Assembly: GCF_000828085.3 (NCBI RefSeq)
Contig: NZ_JXCA02000001.1
Coordinates: 312,504 to 376,503, forward strand
Direction: 5' to 3'
Source: Scytonema tolypothrichoides VB-61278
GTDB lineage: Bacteria; Cyanobacteriota; Cyanobacteriia; Cyanobacteriales; Nostocaceae
DNA: 64,000 nucleotides
Part shown: positions 1-8,935 of the stretch, piece by piece
Layout of the letters: the number at the start of each line of letters is the position of its first letter
Position numbering within the stretch: position 1 is the stretch's first letter
Program-made: the position numbers and the translations under genes
The notes under the pieces: generated by a model
Database searches by the model: none
What the model saw: only the letters and a program-made list of their open reading frames with translations
Told to the model about the DNA's origin: nothing

Positions 1-1
1 T

Positions 2-1189
2 ATGCTTAAAATGCGTACTCCAGGCATGGGTTTCTTTCAATTGCCTTTGTTTTGCTGGGCAATGTTGGCAACCTCGGCGCTGACTTTGGTCTCTACGCCA
101 GTGCTAGCAGCTGGTTTAATTCTGCTCTCGTTTGACTTACTTGCAGGCACAACATTTTTTAATCCGACTGGCGGTGGCGATCCAGTTGTGTACCAGCATA
201 TGTTCTGGTTTTATTCCCACCCAGCGGTTTACATTATGATTTTGCCCTTCTTTGGGGCGATTTCTGAGGTGATTCCGGTTCATTCTCGTAAGCCGATTTT
301 TGGATATAAGGCGATCGCCTACTCTAGTTTGGCAATCAGCTTCCTCGGACTCATCGTCTGGGCGCACCACATGTTTACCAGCGGTATCCCTGGTTGGTTG
401 CGGATGTTCTTCATGATCACCACGATGATTATCGCCGTACCAACGGGGATTAAAATCTTCAGCTGGTTGGCAACAATGTGGGGTGGAAAAATTCGCCTCA
501 ACAGTCCAATGCTCTTTGCAATGGGTTTTGTTGGCACCTTCGTGATTGGTGGGATCAGTGGCGTGATGTTAGCGGCTGTACCGTTCGATATTCACGTTCA
601 CGACACCTATTTTGTCGTAGCACACTTGCACTATGTCCTCTTTGGTGGTAGTGTTTTGGGCATTTATGCGGCAATCTACCACTGGTTCCCCAAAATGACA
701 GGGCGGATGCTGAACGAATTTTGGGGTAAGGTTCACTTTACCCTGACAATTGTCGGTTTAAACATGACCTTCTTACCCATGCACAAGCTGGGGATGATGG
801 GTATGAACCGTCGTATTGCTCAGTACGACCCCAAATTTACGTTTTTGAATGAAATTTGTACCTATGGGGCTTATATACTCGCGGTTTCGACATTCCCCTT
901 CATTATCAATGCGATTTGGAGTTGGATGTACGGATCCAAAGCAGGTAATAATCCCTGGAATGCACTGACCCTAGAGTGGATGACAACTTCACCGCCTGCG
1001 ATCGAGAATTTTGATAAACCACCAGTCTTAGCGACTGGACCATACGATTATGGTTTAGAGAACACTAGAAAGGGTGTCCCCCTGTCTGATCCCGATCCAG
1101 TTTTATCTGGCGGTGTTAACTCAGTGTTACGCGCCGAACCTGACGAGCCATATCCGGCTATCACTGCTGAGAAAGAAGAACGCTCATAA
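2..1189 (+). CDS. ctaD: Cytochrome c oxidase subunit I, 5' truncated by window
   Basis: Catalytic subunit of an aa3-type heme-copper terminal oxidase; it reduces oxygen and pumps protons in the thylakoid or cytoplasmic membrane. The frame is open from the first bases, so the N-terminal part lies outside the window. Visible family marks: GGGDPVVYQHMFWFYSHP with the CuB ligands and HPAVYI segment, the K-channel region SLAISFLGLIVWAHHMF, and DTYFVVAHLHYV, which holds the heme a3 and heme a histidines. At least eight hydrophobic helices can be counted. ctaE follows after 82 bases on the same strand, the usual coxBAC order. Cyanobacteria often carry several cox operons; from this fragment I cannot say which paralogue (vegetative or heterocyst) it is. 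Confidence 0.96.
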   Translation: MLKMRTPGMGFFQLPLFCWAMLATSALTLVSTPVLAAGLILLSFDLLAGTTFFNPTGGGDPVVYQHMFWFYSHPAVYIMILPFFGAISEVIPVHSRKPIFGYKAIAYSSLAISFLGLIVWAHHMFTSGIPGWLRMFFMITTMIIAVPTGIKIFSWLATMWGGKIRLNSPMLFAMGFVGTFVIGGISGVMLAAVPFDIHVHDTYFVVAHLHYVLFGGSVLGIYAAIYHWFPKMTGRMLNEFWGKVHFTLTIVGLNMTFLPMHKLGMMGMNRRIAQYDPKFTFLNEICTYGAYILAVSTFPFIINAIWSWMYGSKAGNNPWNALTLEWMTTSPPAIENFDKPPVLATGPYDYGLENTRKGVPLSDPDPVLSGGVNSVLRAEPDEPYPAITAEKEERS

Positions 1190-1192
1190 ATA

Positions 1193-1241
1193 ATGAATTA
1201 TGAATGATGAATGCTAAAAGATTTCTTCATTCATAATTCAT
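1193..1241. repeat. Perfect 15-bp inverted repeat between ctaD and ctaE
   Basis: Arms 1193-1207 and 1227-1241 are exact reverse complements and enclose a 19-base loop. The arms are built from ATGAAT/ATTCAT units of the kind dispersed in filamentous cyanobacteria. There is no U-tract, so it reads as an mRNA-processing or stabilising hairpin inside the operon rather than a terminator (inference). Confidence 0.7.
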
Positions 1242-1271
1242 AAATTGTCATTCATAATTTACGGAAAATTC

Positions 1272-1895
1272 ATGCAAAGTCAAACAATTGACCCAGCAAA
1301 GACAGCCCTTAACCATCATCACACTGCTACCGCAGAAGCTCATCACGAAGAACATCCAGACCATCGTCTCTTTGGACTGGTTATGTTCCTAGTTGCTGAA
1401 GGAATGATTTTCATGGGGTTGTTCGGAGCGTATCTGGCTATGCGTTCTACAGTACCTGTTTGGCCTCCAGAAGGTACGCCAGAGTTAGAACTATTGTTAC
1501 CCGGAGTCAACACTATCAATCTAATTGCTAGCAGTTTTGTTATCCACAATGCTGATACCGCCATCAAAAAGAATGATGTCCGGGGAATGCAGCTCTGGTT
1601 CGGGATTACTGCTGCAATGGGTATTCTTTTCTTGGTGGGGCAGGTCTATGAGTATACCCATCTTGAATTTGGCTTGACGACAAACTTGTTTGCCAGCGCA
1701 TTTTATGTTTTGACTGGCTTCCACGGTTTGCACGTGACTCTTGGAGTTGTAGCAATTCTTGCGGTATTGTGGCGATCGCTCAGTAAAGGTCACTACAGCA
1801 ATGAACATCACTTTGGTATAGAAGCCGCTGAAATCTACTGGCACTTCGTTGACGTAATTTGGATTATCCTCTTCGGTTTGCTGTATCTGCTTTAA
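1272..1895 (+). CDS. ctaE: Cytochrome c oxidase subunit III
   Basis: Heme-copper oxidase subunit III, 207 residues, a polytopic membrane protein that accompanies subunit I (ctaD lies directly upstream). The His-rich N-terminus is followed by five or more hydrophobic helices. Family marks are the region around GLVMFLVAEGMIFMGLFGAY and the later GFHGLHVTLG and EAAEIYWHFVDVIWIILF, which are characteristic of COX3. I chose the ATG at 1272 (MQSQTIDP); an in-frame TTG at 1245 would add nine residues made from the preceding repeat and has no clear ribosome binding site. A strong terminator follows, so this is the last gene of the operon. Confidence 0.95.
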   Translation: MQSQTIDPAKTALNHHHTATAEAHHEEHPDHRLFGLVMFLVAEGMIFMGLFGAYLAMRSTVPVWPPEGTPELELLLPGVNTINLIASSFVIHNADTAIKKNDVRGMQLWFGITAAMGILFLVGQVYEYTHLEFGLTTNLFASAFYVLTGFHGLHVTLGVVAILAVLWRSLSKGHYSNEHHFGIEAAEIYWHFVDVIWIILFGLLYLL

Positions 1896-1936
1896 GTGTT
1901 AGTGATGAGTTTTTCGATTCACTCAATTAGCTAACC

Positions 1937-1962
1937 AACCCCCTATAGGGGGTTTTATTTTT
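1937..1962 (+). terminator. Rho-independent terminator after ctaE
   Basis: Perfect palindrome AACCCCCTATAGGGGGTT (1937-1954) followed by a T-rich run TTATTTTTT, 42 bases after the ctaE stop. It closes the ctaD-ctaE operon. Confidence 0.85.
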
Positions 1963-2127
1963 TCGGGTAATCTAGATTTCCATCTTACAGCCGTTTGTGG
2001 TCTATTCATATGAAAACCGCTGTAAGAGGGATGACATTAAAAAAAAGCCCAAACGAGTAACGGCTACTCTTCCGTTGCCATCTTGCATCTGAGCGTCTTG
2101 GCGCAAAATTCATTTTTTTTGAATCAA

Positions 2128-2928
2128 TCAGCGGAATTTTTTAGGATCTAGACGATTGCCAGTTTGAGGTTGAGACTGCTGCGAACCAAGCGATACACCA
2201 TTACGAAGTTTTTCCCCAGTACCGCGATCAGCACGATCTAAGAAAGGTTTGAGATTGATTGGGTCTTTAGAAGAAGGAGAAGGTTTTTTGCCACCACCAA
2301 AAATATTTCGCCCCAAATTGGAGAGTTCGTTACCACCACTTGTATAAGTGTTAACGCCAAAAGTTTGCTGTCCGCTATCAGCAGATGCTAAGTTTTGGAA
2401 AACGCTATTACGGACAACATAAGGGTCTTTTTCGGGGGGTACTGTCAGCACAATGCGACAGTAAGGATTAGCTTCCGTGGTGACGCAGAGAATATTTTGT
2501 CTGTTCTCTATCGCTGTTTTCAGTTCCACTAACCCATCTGGGCGATATGTTTCCAAGCGTTCGGCAATTGCTTGGCAACGCTGTTGTGCATCCCAGCCGC
2601 CACCCAAAGTCCTAGGAGTTGCCCAAGGGAAGTATTGACCAGGTTGACTTTCTGGCTGGTACATAACGGTGTACTGACCATTGTAAGACTGACAGAAAAA
2701 TCGATTACTGCTACTAATTGGTGATGAAGTGGTCGTTCTCGTTGTAGTGGAAGATCCACCTGTTTCTGTTGTCCTTGTTCTAGTTGTTGTTGAGCCACCG
2801 CCTGCTGGTTCTGTTGGTACAACAATATCACCACCTCCACGAACTTGCGCAAATGCAGCTGCATGACCTAGAACAAAGGATAAACTAACAGCACTCAAAA
2901 AAAGAAATTTCACAGGTTGAGATAGCAT
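2128..2928 (-). CDS. Secreted COP23-domain protein
   Basis: Resembles the COP23 family (named after a 23-kDa circadian oscillating polypeptide of cyanobacteria); no enzymatic role is known to me. From the ATG at 2928 the protein has a clear signal peptide (hydrophobic core after a short basic start, ending near AAAFA), then a Thr/Ser/Gly-rich linker of about 40 residues. The COP23 core holds FFCQSYNGQYTVMY, WDAQQRCQAIAERL and a pair of cysteines (ILCVTTEANPYCRIVL). The C-terminal 70 residues are polar and low-complexity. A TTG at 3006, well placed behind GGGAG, would add 26 residues before the signal peptide; I prefer the ATG because it gives a normal signal sequence. Probably monocistronic. 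Confidence 0.8.
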   Translation of the reverse strand: MLSQPVKFLFLSAVSLSFVLGHAAAFAQVRGGGDIVVPTEPAGGGSTTTRTRTTETGGSSTTTRTTTSSPISSSNRFFCQSYNGQYTVMYQPESQPGQYFPWATPRTLGGGWDAQQRCQAIAERLETYRPDGLVELKTAIENRQNILCVTTEANPYCRIVLTVPPEKDPYVVRNSVFQNLASADSGQQTFGVNTYTSGGNELSNLGRNIFGGGKKPSPSSKDPINLKPFLDRADRGTGEKLRNGVSLGSQQSQPQTGNRLDPKKFR

Positions 2929-3006
2929 AGACACATCTAAAAAGCTGGAACTTGTTGTTGGGAGTTGATAATTCCAGTGACGAAGAATCTTGTGATTTTG
3001 ATTCAA

Positions 3007-3358
3007 CGATTATCTCCCTTTTGTGCAAACAGTTGAATTCCCAAAAATCGGCTCACGAATGTAACGGATATATTACGTGTGGGTTTCACTAGTTTTCCTG
3101 TTCTCAGTTACCTACACGACGTCTAGGGGCGCAGGAATGCTGTGCCTTTACCATTTTCTCAATATCGCACTCAATGAAAATCCGCTATATCCGCGACAGC
3201 TTAAGTTATTTTTTGTAATCTTTAATGCCAAATTCCATACAAAATCTGTAAAAATCAGAAAAATATCGTCGTACATAAGATTCAGATCAATAAAAAAAAT
3301 CAAAGTCGCTGTTAAAATCCAAATAATTTATAAGTTACAATTTAAGCCCCCGACTTTT
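3007..3358. other. Intergenic region between divergent COP23 and ABC genes
   Basis: AT-rich stretch that must hold both divergent promoters. An open frame runs in from 3077 into the ABC gene, but its translation is unlike any ABC protein and the real start is the ATG at 3359. No repeat or RNA gene was recognised. Confidence 0.5.
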
Positions 3359-5245
3359 ATGAGAGAAACTATCCTAGACGTTCGCAATTTACAAGTTGAA
3401 TTTTCCGGTGAGAGTAAAAGTGTCAAAGCAGTAGATGGGATTTCTTTTGAGCTACATCGAGGAGAAACTCTAGGAATAGTAGGGGAGTCGGGAAGCGGAA
3501 AATCAGTCACATCCCTAGCGGTTATGGGGTTGCTTCAAAGTCCTGGTAAAATTAGTGGTGGTGAAATTTGGTTTCACCCTCAAGAGAATGGCGCACCTAT
3601 TAATTTAGTGGAGTTGCCTAACGAGCAAATACAGCTCCACAGAGGCGGCGACATAGCGATGATTTTTCAAGAACCAATGAGTTCTCTCAATCCGGTTTAC
3701 ACGATTGGGTTTCAGATAACGGAAGCGATTTTGCGACACCAGAATCTTTCGGCATCCCAAGCACGACAAGCGGCGATCGCCGGTCTACAAGAAGTAAAAC
3801 TCCTTCCTAGCGATGAAGCCCTCAAGCAACAGTATATCGAAACTTGGAAACAAACTTCCTTCGGTTCATCAACTCTAGACGAGCAAAAGCTGACACAGTT
3901 AGTTAAGCAGCACAAAGAAGCTATCCTAGAACGTTACCCGCATCAACTTTCTGGCGGACAGTTGCAGCGGGTGATGATTGCAATGGCAATTTCGTGCAAC
4001 CCATTGCTACTGATTGCTGATGAACCAACCACAGCATTGGATGTGACAGTACAAGCAACGATCCTTGAGTTGCTGCGAGAATTGCAGCAGCGCCGTGAAA
4101 TGGCAATGATTTTCATCACCCACGACTTAGGACTGATTTCAGAAGTTGCTGATAAAGTCGCCGTGATGTATAGAGGCAAAATAGTAGAATACAATTCGGC
4201 AGGACAAATTTTTTCAAATCCCCAGCATCCATACACCAAAGGCTTGGTAGCCTGTCGCCCCACACTCAACCGTCGTCCCCAAAAACTGCTGACAGTTTCC
4301 GACTACATGAATGTGGAAGAAACGCCAACAGGAGATTTGATCATTCAAGAGAAACAACCTCAACAACCTGTGGAAGTCACAAGTGAACAGATGAATCAAA
4401 GGTTGCAAAGCTTAGAACAGCAGCAGCCTTTGTTACAAGTTCGCGACTTGAAGGTTGGTTTTCCCATACGGGGGGTGTTTGGTGGCACAAAACGTTATTT
4501 TATGGCCGTCAATAAAGTTTCCTTTGATGTGAAAAAGGGAGAAACCCTGGGATTGGTGGGAGAATCTGGTTGCGGTAAAACCACTCTTGGTAGAACCTTG
4601 CTACGCTTAATTGAACCAATGAGTGGTCAAATCCTTTTTGAAGGACAAGATATCACAACCCTCAAAGGCAATGCGTTGCAGAAGTTGCGGCGAGAAATGC
4701 AAATTGTTTTTCAAAACCCATTTAGCTCCCTCGATCCACGCTTCAAGGTTGGGGAAGCAATTGCAGAACCTTTGTTGATTCACTCGATTGGTAACACAAA
4801 ACAACAACGTCGAGAACGTGTTGCTTACCTCTTAGAACGGGTGGGTTTAAGTGCAGATGCTATCAATCGCTATCCTCATCAGTTTTCTGGTGGTCAACGT
4901 CAGCGGATTTGTATTGCCCGTTCTTTGGCATTAAATCCCAAGTTTATTATATGTGATGAATCGGTTTCAGCGCTGGATGTATCAGTGCAAGCACAGGTGC
5001 TGAATTTGCTCAAAGAATTGCAAGATGAATTTGGGTTGACTTATATCTTTATTTCTCACGACTTGAGTGTGGTGAAATTTATGAGCGATCGCATCCTAGT
5101 CATGAATCGCGGTGAAATCGTCGAACAAGGAACAGCAGAAAGTATCTACCACGAACCCAAAGAAGAGTACACCCAAAAACTCATAGCCTCAATTCCTACT
5201 GGAAGTGCTGAACGCGTGCGACAACGACAAGTACGGGCATCTTAA
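3359..5245 (+). CDS. Peptide/nickel-type ABC transporter, two ATPase domains in one chain
   Basis: About 628 residues with two complete ABC ATPase domains in tandem, the DppD-DppF/GsiA/YejF layout used by oligopeptide, glutathione and nickel importers. Domain 1 has Walker A GESGSGKS, signature LSGGQLQR and Walker B LLIADEPT. Domain 2 has [17 protein letters not shown] and [12 protein letters not shown] (a DES in place of the usual DEPT, normal for DppF-like domains). Each domain ends with the oligopeptide-type C-terminal motif ([27 protein letters not shown]). It sits in the cytoplasm at the membrane. No permease or binding protein lies nearby, so the partners and substrate are encoded elsewhere. 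The ATG at 3359 begins the conserved region. Confidence 0.9.
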   Translation: MRETILDVRNLQVEFSGESKSVKAVDGISFELHRGETLGIVGESGSGKSVTSLAVMGLLQSPGKISGGEIWFHPQENGAPINLVELPNEQIQLHRGGDIAMIFQEPMSSLNPVYTIGFQITEAILRHQNLSASQARQAAIAGLQEVKLLPSDEALKQQYIETWKQTSFGSSTLDEQKLTQLVKQHKEAILERYPHQLSGGQLQRVMIAMAISCNPLLLIADEPTTALDVTVQATILELLRELQQRREMAMIFITHDLGLISEVADKVAVMYRGKIVEYNSAGQIFSNPQHPYTKGLVACRPTLNRRPQKLLTVSDYMNVEETPTGDLIIQEKQPQQPVEVTSEQMNQRLQSLEQQQPLLQVRDLKVGFPIRGVFGGTKRYFMAVNKVSFDVKKGETLGLVGESGCGKTTLGRTLLRLIEPMSGQILFEGQDITTLKGNALQKLRREMQIVFQNPFSSLDPRFKVGEAIAEPLLIHSIGNTKQQRRERVAYLLERVGLSADAINRYPHQFSGGQRQRICIARSLALNPKFIICDESVSALDVSVQAQVLNLLKELQDEFGLTYIFISHDLSVVKFMSDRILVMNRGEIVEQGTAESIYHEPKEEYTQKLIASIPTGSAERVRQRQVRAS

Positions 5246-5257
5246 ATATTTATTGTG

Positions 5258-5385
5258 GGTGTCTCTGGTTCCTATGCTCTGCATGGGAACGCTTCCTTGA
5301 GGTGAGGCCTCCCAATAATTATACTGAGACGGCGGTCTACAGTTATGCATTCCTTGTCAGAGACAAGCAACGAGGAAAGAGACTA
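5258..5385. repeat. Dispersed GGAACG/AACGAG palindromic repeat, and the 5246-5591 gap
   Basis: The segment holds GGTTCCTATGCTCTGCATGG..AACG (an imperfect hairpin) and, further on, GCATTCCTTGTC...ACAAGCAACGAGG. The same words recur around 10700-10822 in this window. This is the kind of short palindromic family widespread in filamentous cyanobacteria. The rest of the 346-base gap is AT-rich and should carry the promoter of the gene at 5592. Confidence 0.55.
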
Positions 5386-5591
5386 CGCTGCACTGAAGTG
5401 TCAAAAATCGCTCTTAAGTCAGAGGCAAATTCTGTGTTGTGGTAGAGGATTTTTTGCCTCTACCTAAGTATATTTGTTCATAAACAAATCATTAGAAAAA
5501 TCATATGTTATCGTCCAATTGTGAATAATAAACTCTTGGGATTTTAGTGTAAACGAGCAAATAGCCATAAAAAGGAAGAACAAGCCGCAGC

Positions 5592-6074
5592 ATGGATAAC
5601 ACAAACAAAGTTGATAACACCGCAAATAATTCTGCTGAGAATACAACAGATACTGAAGCGAACATTATTCCTCAACCATCATCTAACGAAGCGAAACAAA
5701 TTCCTAAAACAATTAACGTAGATGGTCGCCGTCCAGTTGACCCAAGTAATATTGAAGTTCAGGAAACATTTGACATAGATGGCCAGCGTCCGATTGTTAA
5801 GAGTCATTTTAGCTCTTTAGAAACATTTGACATAGATGGTCAGCGTCCGATCGCCAAGAGCGATTTTCAGGATCATGATATGCTAGCCGTGGATGGCAAG
5901 CGTCCGATAGACCCAACTGATATAAAGGTTAGCTATACTCTCGATATAGACGGTCAACGTCCGATTGTTAAGAGTCATTTTCAGGTTTCTGACACTTTTG
6001 AGGTAGATGGTAGCCGTCCAATCACTTCAAATGACACTCAAAAGCCAGAAATAACAAGTGATTATGTAGACTAA
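5592..6074 (+). CDS. Acidic protein of six exact 19-residue DGxRPI repeats
   Basis: 160 residues, function unknown. After an Asn/Thr-rich head (residues 1-39) come six repeats with an invariant period of 19 residues: the Asp-Gly pair falls at 44, 63, 82, 101, 120 and 139. The core is (D/E/A)(I/V)DG(Q/R/K/S)RP(I/V), often followed by VKSHF or DPxDI. There is no signal peptide, membrane segment or cysteine. The unit is 57 bp at DNA level, but the copies have diverged, so the repeat is under protein-level selection. The start is supported by AAAAGGAAG about 13 bases upstream. It may be a binding scaffold or solenoid (inference). It is flanked by an ABC gene and a response regulator on the other strand, with no evident operon. 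Confidence 0.8.
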   Translation: MDNTNKVDNTANNSAENTTDTEANIIPQPSSNEAKQIPKTINVDGRRPVDPSNIEVQETFDIDGQRPIVKSHFSSLETFDIDGQRPIAKSDFQDHDMLAVDGKRPIDPTDIKVSYTLDIDGQRPIVKSHFQVSDTFEVDGSRPITSNDTQKPEITSDYVD

Positions 6075-6192
6075 TATTTTCTACATATTTTCATTTAGAT
6101 GAAATCGAATCTTGCTTAAGATTTCGATTTCTCTCTAAAATTTGTACGTTTCCAGGGTTTTTTCTATATATTATAAAATAATATCCTGTACT

Positions 6193-6567
6193 TTAGCTCA
6201 AAAATTTCAAGATTTTTGCGAGTAATATATCTAAGTTGATGGGTTTACGGATAAAGTCATTTGCTCCTATTTTTAATCCTTCTGCTGCATCAGTTTCATC
6301 ATAAGCTGTGAGCAGTAAAATCGGAATGAAAGGGAGTTTCTCATTTTGACGAATACATTCAGTCACTTCAAAGCCGTTCATTCCAGGCATCATGACATCT
6401 AGCAGGACTAAATCAGGTGGTGATGCTTGAATCTTAGTTAAGGCTAAACGACCATTACAAGCAGTATCAATCTCAAATCCCTCTGCTTCTAAAACTGTTT
6501 GCAGCAAAAAGATATTGTCTGCTACATCATCGACAATTAAAATTCGTTGACACTGAGAAAACGGCAT
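6193..6567 (-). CDS. Single-domain response regulator (CheY-like)
   Basis: 124 residues, a stand-alone receiver domain without output domain. The acidic pocket is VDD (residues 12-14), the phospho-acceptor is D57 in PDLVLLDVMMPGMNG, the switch Thr is in LLLTAYD, and the conserved Lys is K108 in IRKP. All active-site residues are present. It probably relays phosphate in one of the phosphorelays encoded in the next 8 kb (histidine kinase at 12983), but the pairing is inferred from position only. Confidence 0.92.
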   Translation of the reverse strand: MPFSQCQRILIVDDVADNIFLLQTVLEAEGFEIDTACNGRLALTKIQASPPDLVLLDVMMPGMNGFEVTECIRQNEKLPFIPILLLTAYDETDAAEGLKIGANDFIRKPINLDILLAKILKFLS

Positions 6568-6646
6568 AAAAAAATAATGTTAAATGAATTTTATTGGTGA
6601 AATGGTTTCTATTCGAAAACCATGTACTTGTTAAGGAATTCTTGAA

Positions 6647-6958
6647 TTACCAGACCAAAGCAGGTCGGATTCCAAATTTTACGGGACTGTCATCCCATCC
6701 GCCCAAACTCTTTAAATCCACACGACTTATGCACGTTTTCGGGTCAGTGAATGGGTTGGTAAATATTTCAACCTCAGTCACTCCTGTGAGATCGCGAAAA
6801 ATGATCCATTGCTCATAATTCGCTTGGATCTCGTCTTTAAGTTGTTTTCCTAAGTGATTGTCTCCTACAATCACACTCACCCACCTCAAAGCAGTTTGTT
6901 CCATGACTTCCATCTGGGACTCAAGCAACATAGCCTGAAGTTCTGTATCACAAAACAA
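6647..6958 (-). CDS. Conserved-looking hypothetical protein, about 103 residues
   Basis: I do not recognise the family. The composition is that of a folded soluble protein with Trp-rich conserved-looking stretches (TALRWVSVIVGD, QANYEQWIIFRDLTGVTEVE, VDLKSLGGWDD). The frame opens with TTG at 6958, preceded by AAGGAG at nine bases, a good ribosome binding site; the first ATG is at 6931. It lies 79 bases upstream of the response regulator on the same strand and may be co-transcribed with it. Confidence 0.6.
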   Translation of the reverse strand: MFCDTELQAMLLESQMEVMEQTALRWVSVIVGDNHLGKQLKDEIQANYEQWIIFRDLTGVTEVEIFTNPFTDPKTCISRVDLKSLGGWDDSPVKFGIRPALVW

Positions 6959-7000
6959 GTTAACAAACTCCTTGGTGAAAAGCCTTTAATTAATACCTTC

Positions 7001-7207
7001 GTGATAGAGTCAGATAAACAAGTTGCTGATGTTGTGAGTTCTCAAAGCGACGAGGAAGAAAAGGACTTTGATGAAGAACAAGCAAAGAAAAAGCGTGCTT
7101 TAGCTATTATGCGTGCTGAGGCTGAGGCTAGATATGCTGAGGCTGAGGCTAATTTTGTCAAGGCTCAAACTCTCTTTTTGAAACGGAAAAAATTACAATT
7201 AAGATAA
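7001..7207 (+). CDS. Small charged helical protein (uncertain)
   Basis: The open frame extends back to 6854, but that part overlaps the opposite gene at 6647-6958. The plausible protein begins at the GTG at 7001 and has about 68 residues: an acidic stretch (SDEEEKDFDEEQ), then KKKRALAIMRAEAEARYAEAE and a basic end. It is predicted to be one long helix. No ribosome binding site is obvious and no family is recognised; it may be the tail of a decayed gene. Confidence 0.35.
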   Translation: MIESDKQVADVVSSQSDEEEKDFDEEQAKKKRALAIMRAEAEARYAEAEANFVKAQTLFLKRKKLQLR

Positions 7208-7307
7208 ATCCGCTCAAAGTTAGGTCAATGTGTTACTTGATTCTGCTAGCGTGATCTAAGCAGTGCGATATGCGTAGCTCCGCTGCAATTACGAGGAAGA
7301 AGAAAAA

Positions 7308-8357
7308 ATGCCCGGACACGATATCATCGTTGTTGGAGCATCAGCAGGCGGAGTTGAAGCACTTTCTTATTTAGTCAAGAATTTACCGCCAGACCTGAAT
7401 GCTGCTGTCTTTGTAGTCCTTCATGTACCTAGCCACGGCACAAGTGTTCTGCCACACATTCTTACGCGTGCTGGAAAATTGCCAGCATCTCATGCAAAAG
7501 ATGGCGAAGTCATTCAATTAAGAAGGATTTATGTTGCCCCACCAAACTATCACCTGCTGGTGAAACCAGGACATATACACCTGACACGGGGACCGAGAGA
7601 AAATGGTCATCGTCCAGCTATTGACCCACTGTTTCGCACGGCAGCGCGAACCTATGGGCGACGAGTGGTTGCTGTGGTGTTAACGGGTGTTCTTGACGAC
7701 GGTACGGCAGGACTAAGGGCAGTGAAAATGCTGAATGGTGTTGCGGTTGTTCAAAATCCCGAAGATGCAATGTATTCTGGGATGCCGCGCAGCGCAATCG
7801 AGAACGTAGATGATATTGACCATATCCTGCCTCTGTCGGGTATTCCAGATATGTTGGTAAATCTAGCTAACACGCCGGTGGAAGGCGAAGAAGATGCTGT
7901 ACCTGAGGTGATTGAATTTGAATCTGACTTGGTGGAGTTGGATATGAATGTGCTTAGCAACGAAGCAAGACCAGGCAAACCCTCTACTTTCGGGTGTCCT
8001 GACTGCGGTGGTACTCTGTGGGAACTTTCAGAGGGAGGTTTATTGCGGTTTAGATGCCGTACGGGTCATGCTTATTCAGCAGAAACTTTGCTGGCAAAGC
8101 AATCTGATGCTTTGGAAGATGCGCTGTGGGTTGCTTTGAGGGCGTTGGAGGAGAAAGCATCTTTATCAAGTCGGATGGCGAAACGGATGCGCGATCGCAA
8201 CCAACTCTTATCCGCACAACGACTGGAAGAAGAAGTGGAGGATTCTCAAAAACGTGCTGAGGTTATTCGGGATGTCCTGCTTAAGGGTAACGCTACAGCA
8301 GCAGAGGCAAACAACAGCAAAGCGCTAGAAGACGAAGAACCAACTAATATCTCGTAA
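7308..8357 (+). CDS. cheB: CheB-type protein-glutamate methylesterase without receiver domain
   Basis: 349 residues. The CheB catalytic domain fills residues 1-190 with the triad visible: S12 in VVGASAGGVEAL, H39 in VVLHVPSHGTS and D131 in LTGVLDDGTAG. There is no N-terminal receiver, so the usual phospho-control is absent. The C-terminal part has a Cys pair pattern (FGCPDCGGTLWEL...FRCRTGHAYS) that looks like a small zinc-ribbon-like module, seen in many stand-alone CheB proteins, then a charged helix. The ribosome binding site GAGGAAG lies just upstream. With the CheR-PAS protein (11017) and the kinase (12983) it makes the three parts of a CheB-CheR-PAS-kinase chimera, here split. No chemoreceptor is encoded nearby, so the substrate is unclear. 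Confidence 0.93.
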   Translation: MPGHDIIVVGASAGGVEALSYLVKNLPPDLNAAVFVVLHVPSHGTSVLPHILTRAGKLPASHAKDGEVIQLRRIYVAPPNYHLLVKPGHIHLTRGPRENGHRPAIDPLFRTAARTYGRRVVAVVLTGVLDDGTAGLRAVKMLNGVAVVQNPEDAMYSGMPRSAIENVDDIDHILPLSGIPDMLVNLANTPVEGEEDAVPEVIEFESDLVELDMNVLSNEARPGKPSTFGCPDCGGTLWELSEGGLLRFRCRTGHAYSAETLLAKQSDALEDALWVALRALEEKASLSSRMAKRMRDRNQLLSAQRLEEEVEDSQKRAEVIRDVLLKGNATAAEANNSKALEDEEPTNIS

Positions 8358-8402
8358 ATATTTAGGAATATAGCTCTTGTGACTTCGTTGTCATACAGTC
8401 GA

Positions 8403-8487
8403 AACCTCACCCTCGCTTGAATCGGCGCTAAAATCTTTCCCTCTCCGTGGGTTCGGAGAGGGATGCCCGACAGGGCAGGGTGAGGTT
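8403..8487. terminator. Palindromic element between convergent cheB and receiver gene
   Basis: Outer arms 8403-8413 (AACCTCACCCT) and 8477-8487 are exact reverse complements, enclosing a second hairpin made of CCCTCTCC...GGAGAGGG. It lies between two convergent genes and could terminate both. The CCCTCTCC/GGAGAGGG words are typical of dispersed cyanobacterial repeats. Confidence 0.6.
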
Positions 8488-8513
8488 CCGATCATGCATA
8501 GCAAAGCCCAACG

Positions 8514-8924
8514 CTACGATACGAATTTTGCCGCTATGTCTACCAAATCATCAAAAGATGATGTTTGAATGAAGTACGAGTAAGCGCCTAAGCTGGCAGC
8601 TTGAATCAAATGCTTTGGATCGTCATAGGTACTCATCAATACAACAGGTAAATTCTTCAGTTGAGGATGCTGCTTGACCCATGCAAGTAACTCAAAACCT
8701 GACATACCGGGCATATTTATATTTGTCAATATGATGACTGGTAGTGGATAGTTCTCTCTGTTAGCATAAGGTTCTTTGCCCGACAAGTAATCCACAGCTT
8801 CTTGTCCATTTTTGAGAACTTGAAAAGAAACTGGCGCTTTAGCAGCATGAAATAAAGATTGAATAATAAACCCGACATCACGGTTATCTTCAACTAACAA
8901 AATGGTTTTGGTTTTCTCCCCCAT
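8514..8924 (-). CDS. Degenerate receiver domain (pseudo-response regulator)
   Basis: About 136 residues from the ATG at 8924 (a TTG at 8945 would overlap the upstream gene). The fold is that of an Rcp1-like single receiver: the acidic pair is present in ILLVEDN and the switch Ser in LMSTYDD. The phospho-acceptor position reads ILTNINMPGMSG, with Asn68 instead of Asp, and the conserved Lys-Pro near the end is Gln120-Thr. The codon for Asn (AAT) is clear in the DNA. Such a protein cannot be phosphorylated in the normal way and may act as a constitutive or competing partner of the regulator encoded just upstream on the same strand (inference). Confidence 0.85.
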   Translation of the reverse strand: MGEKTKTILLVEDNRDVGFIIQSLFHAAKAPVSFQVLKNGQEAVDYLSGKEPYANRENYPLPVIILTNINMPGMSGFELLAWVKQHPQLKNLPVVLMSTYDDPKHLIQAASLGAYSYFIQTSSFDDLVDIAAKFVS

Positions 8925-8935
8925 TAGTATTATAT

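Noticed and set aside
3077..3358. N-terminal extension of the ABC protein
   Set aside because: 94 extra residues rich in Lys, Phe and Ile with no ABC homology; ATG 3359 starts the conserved domain.
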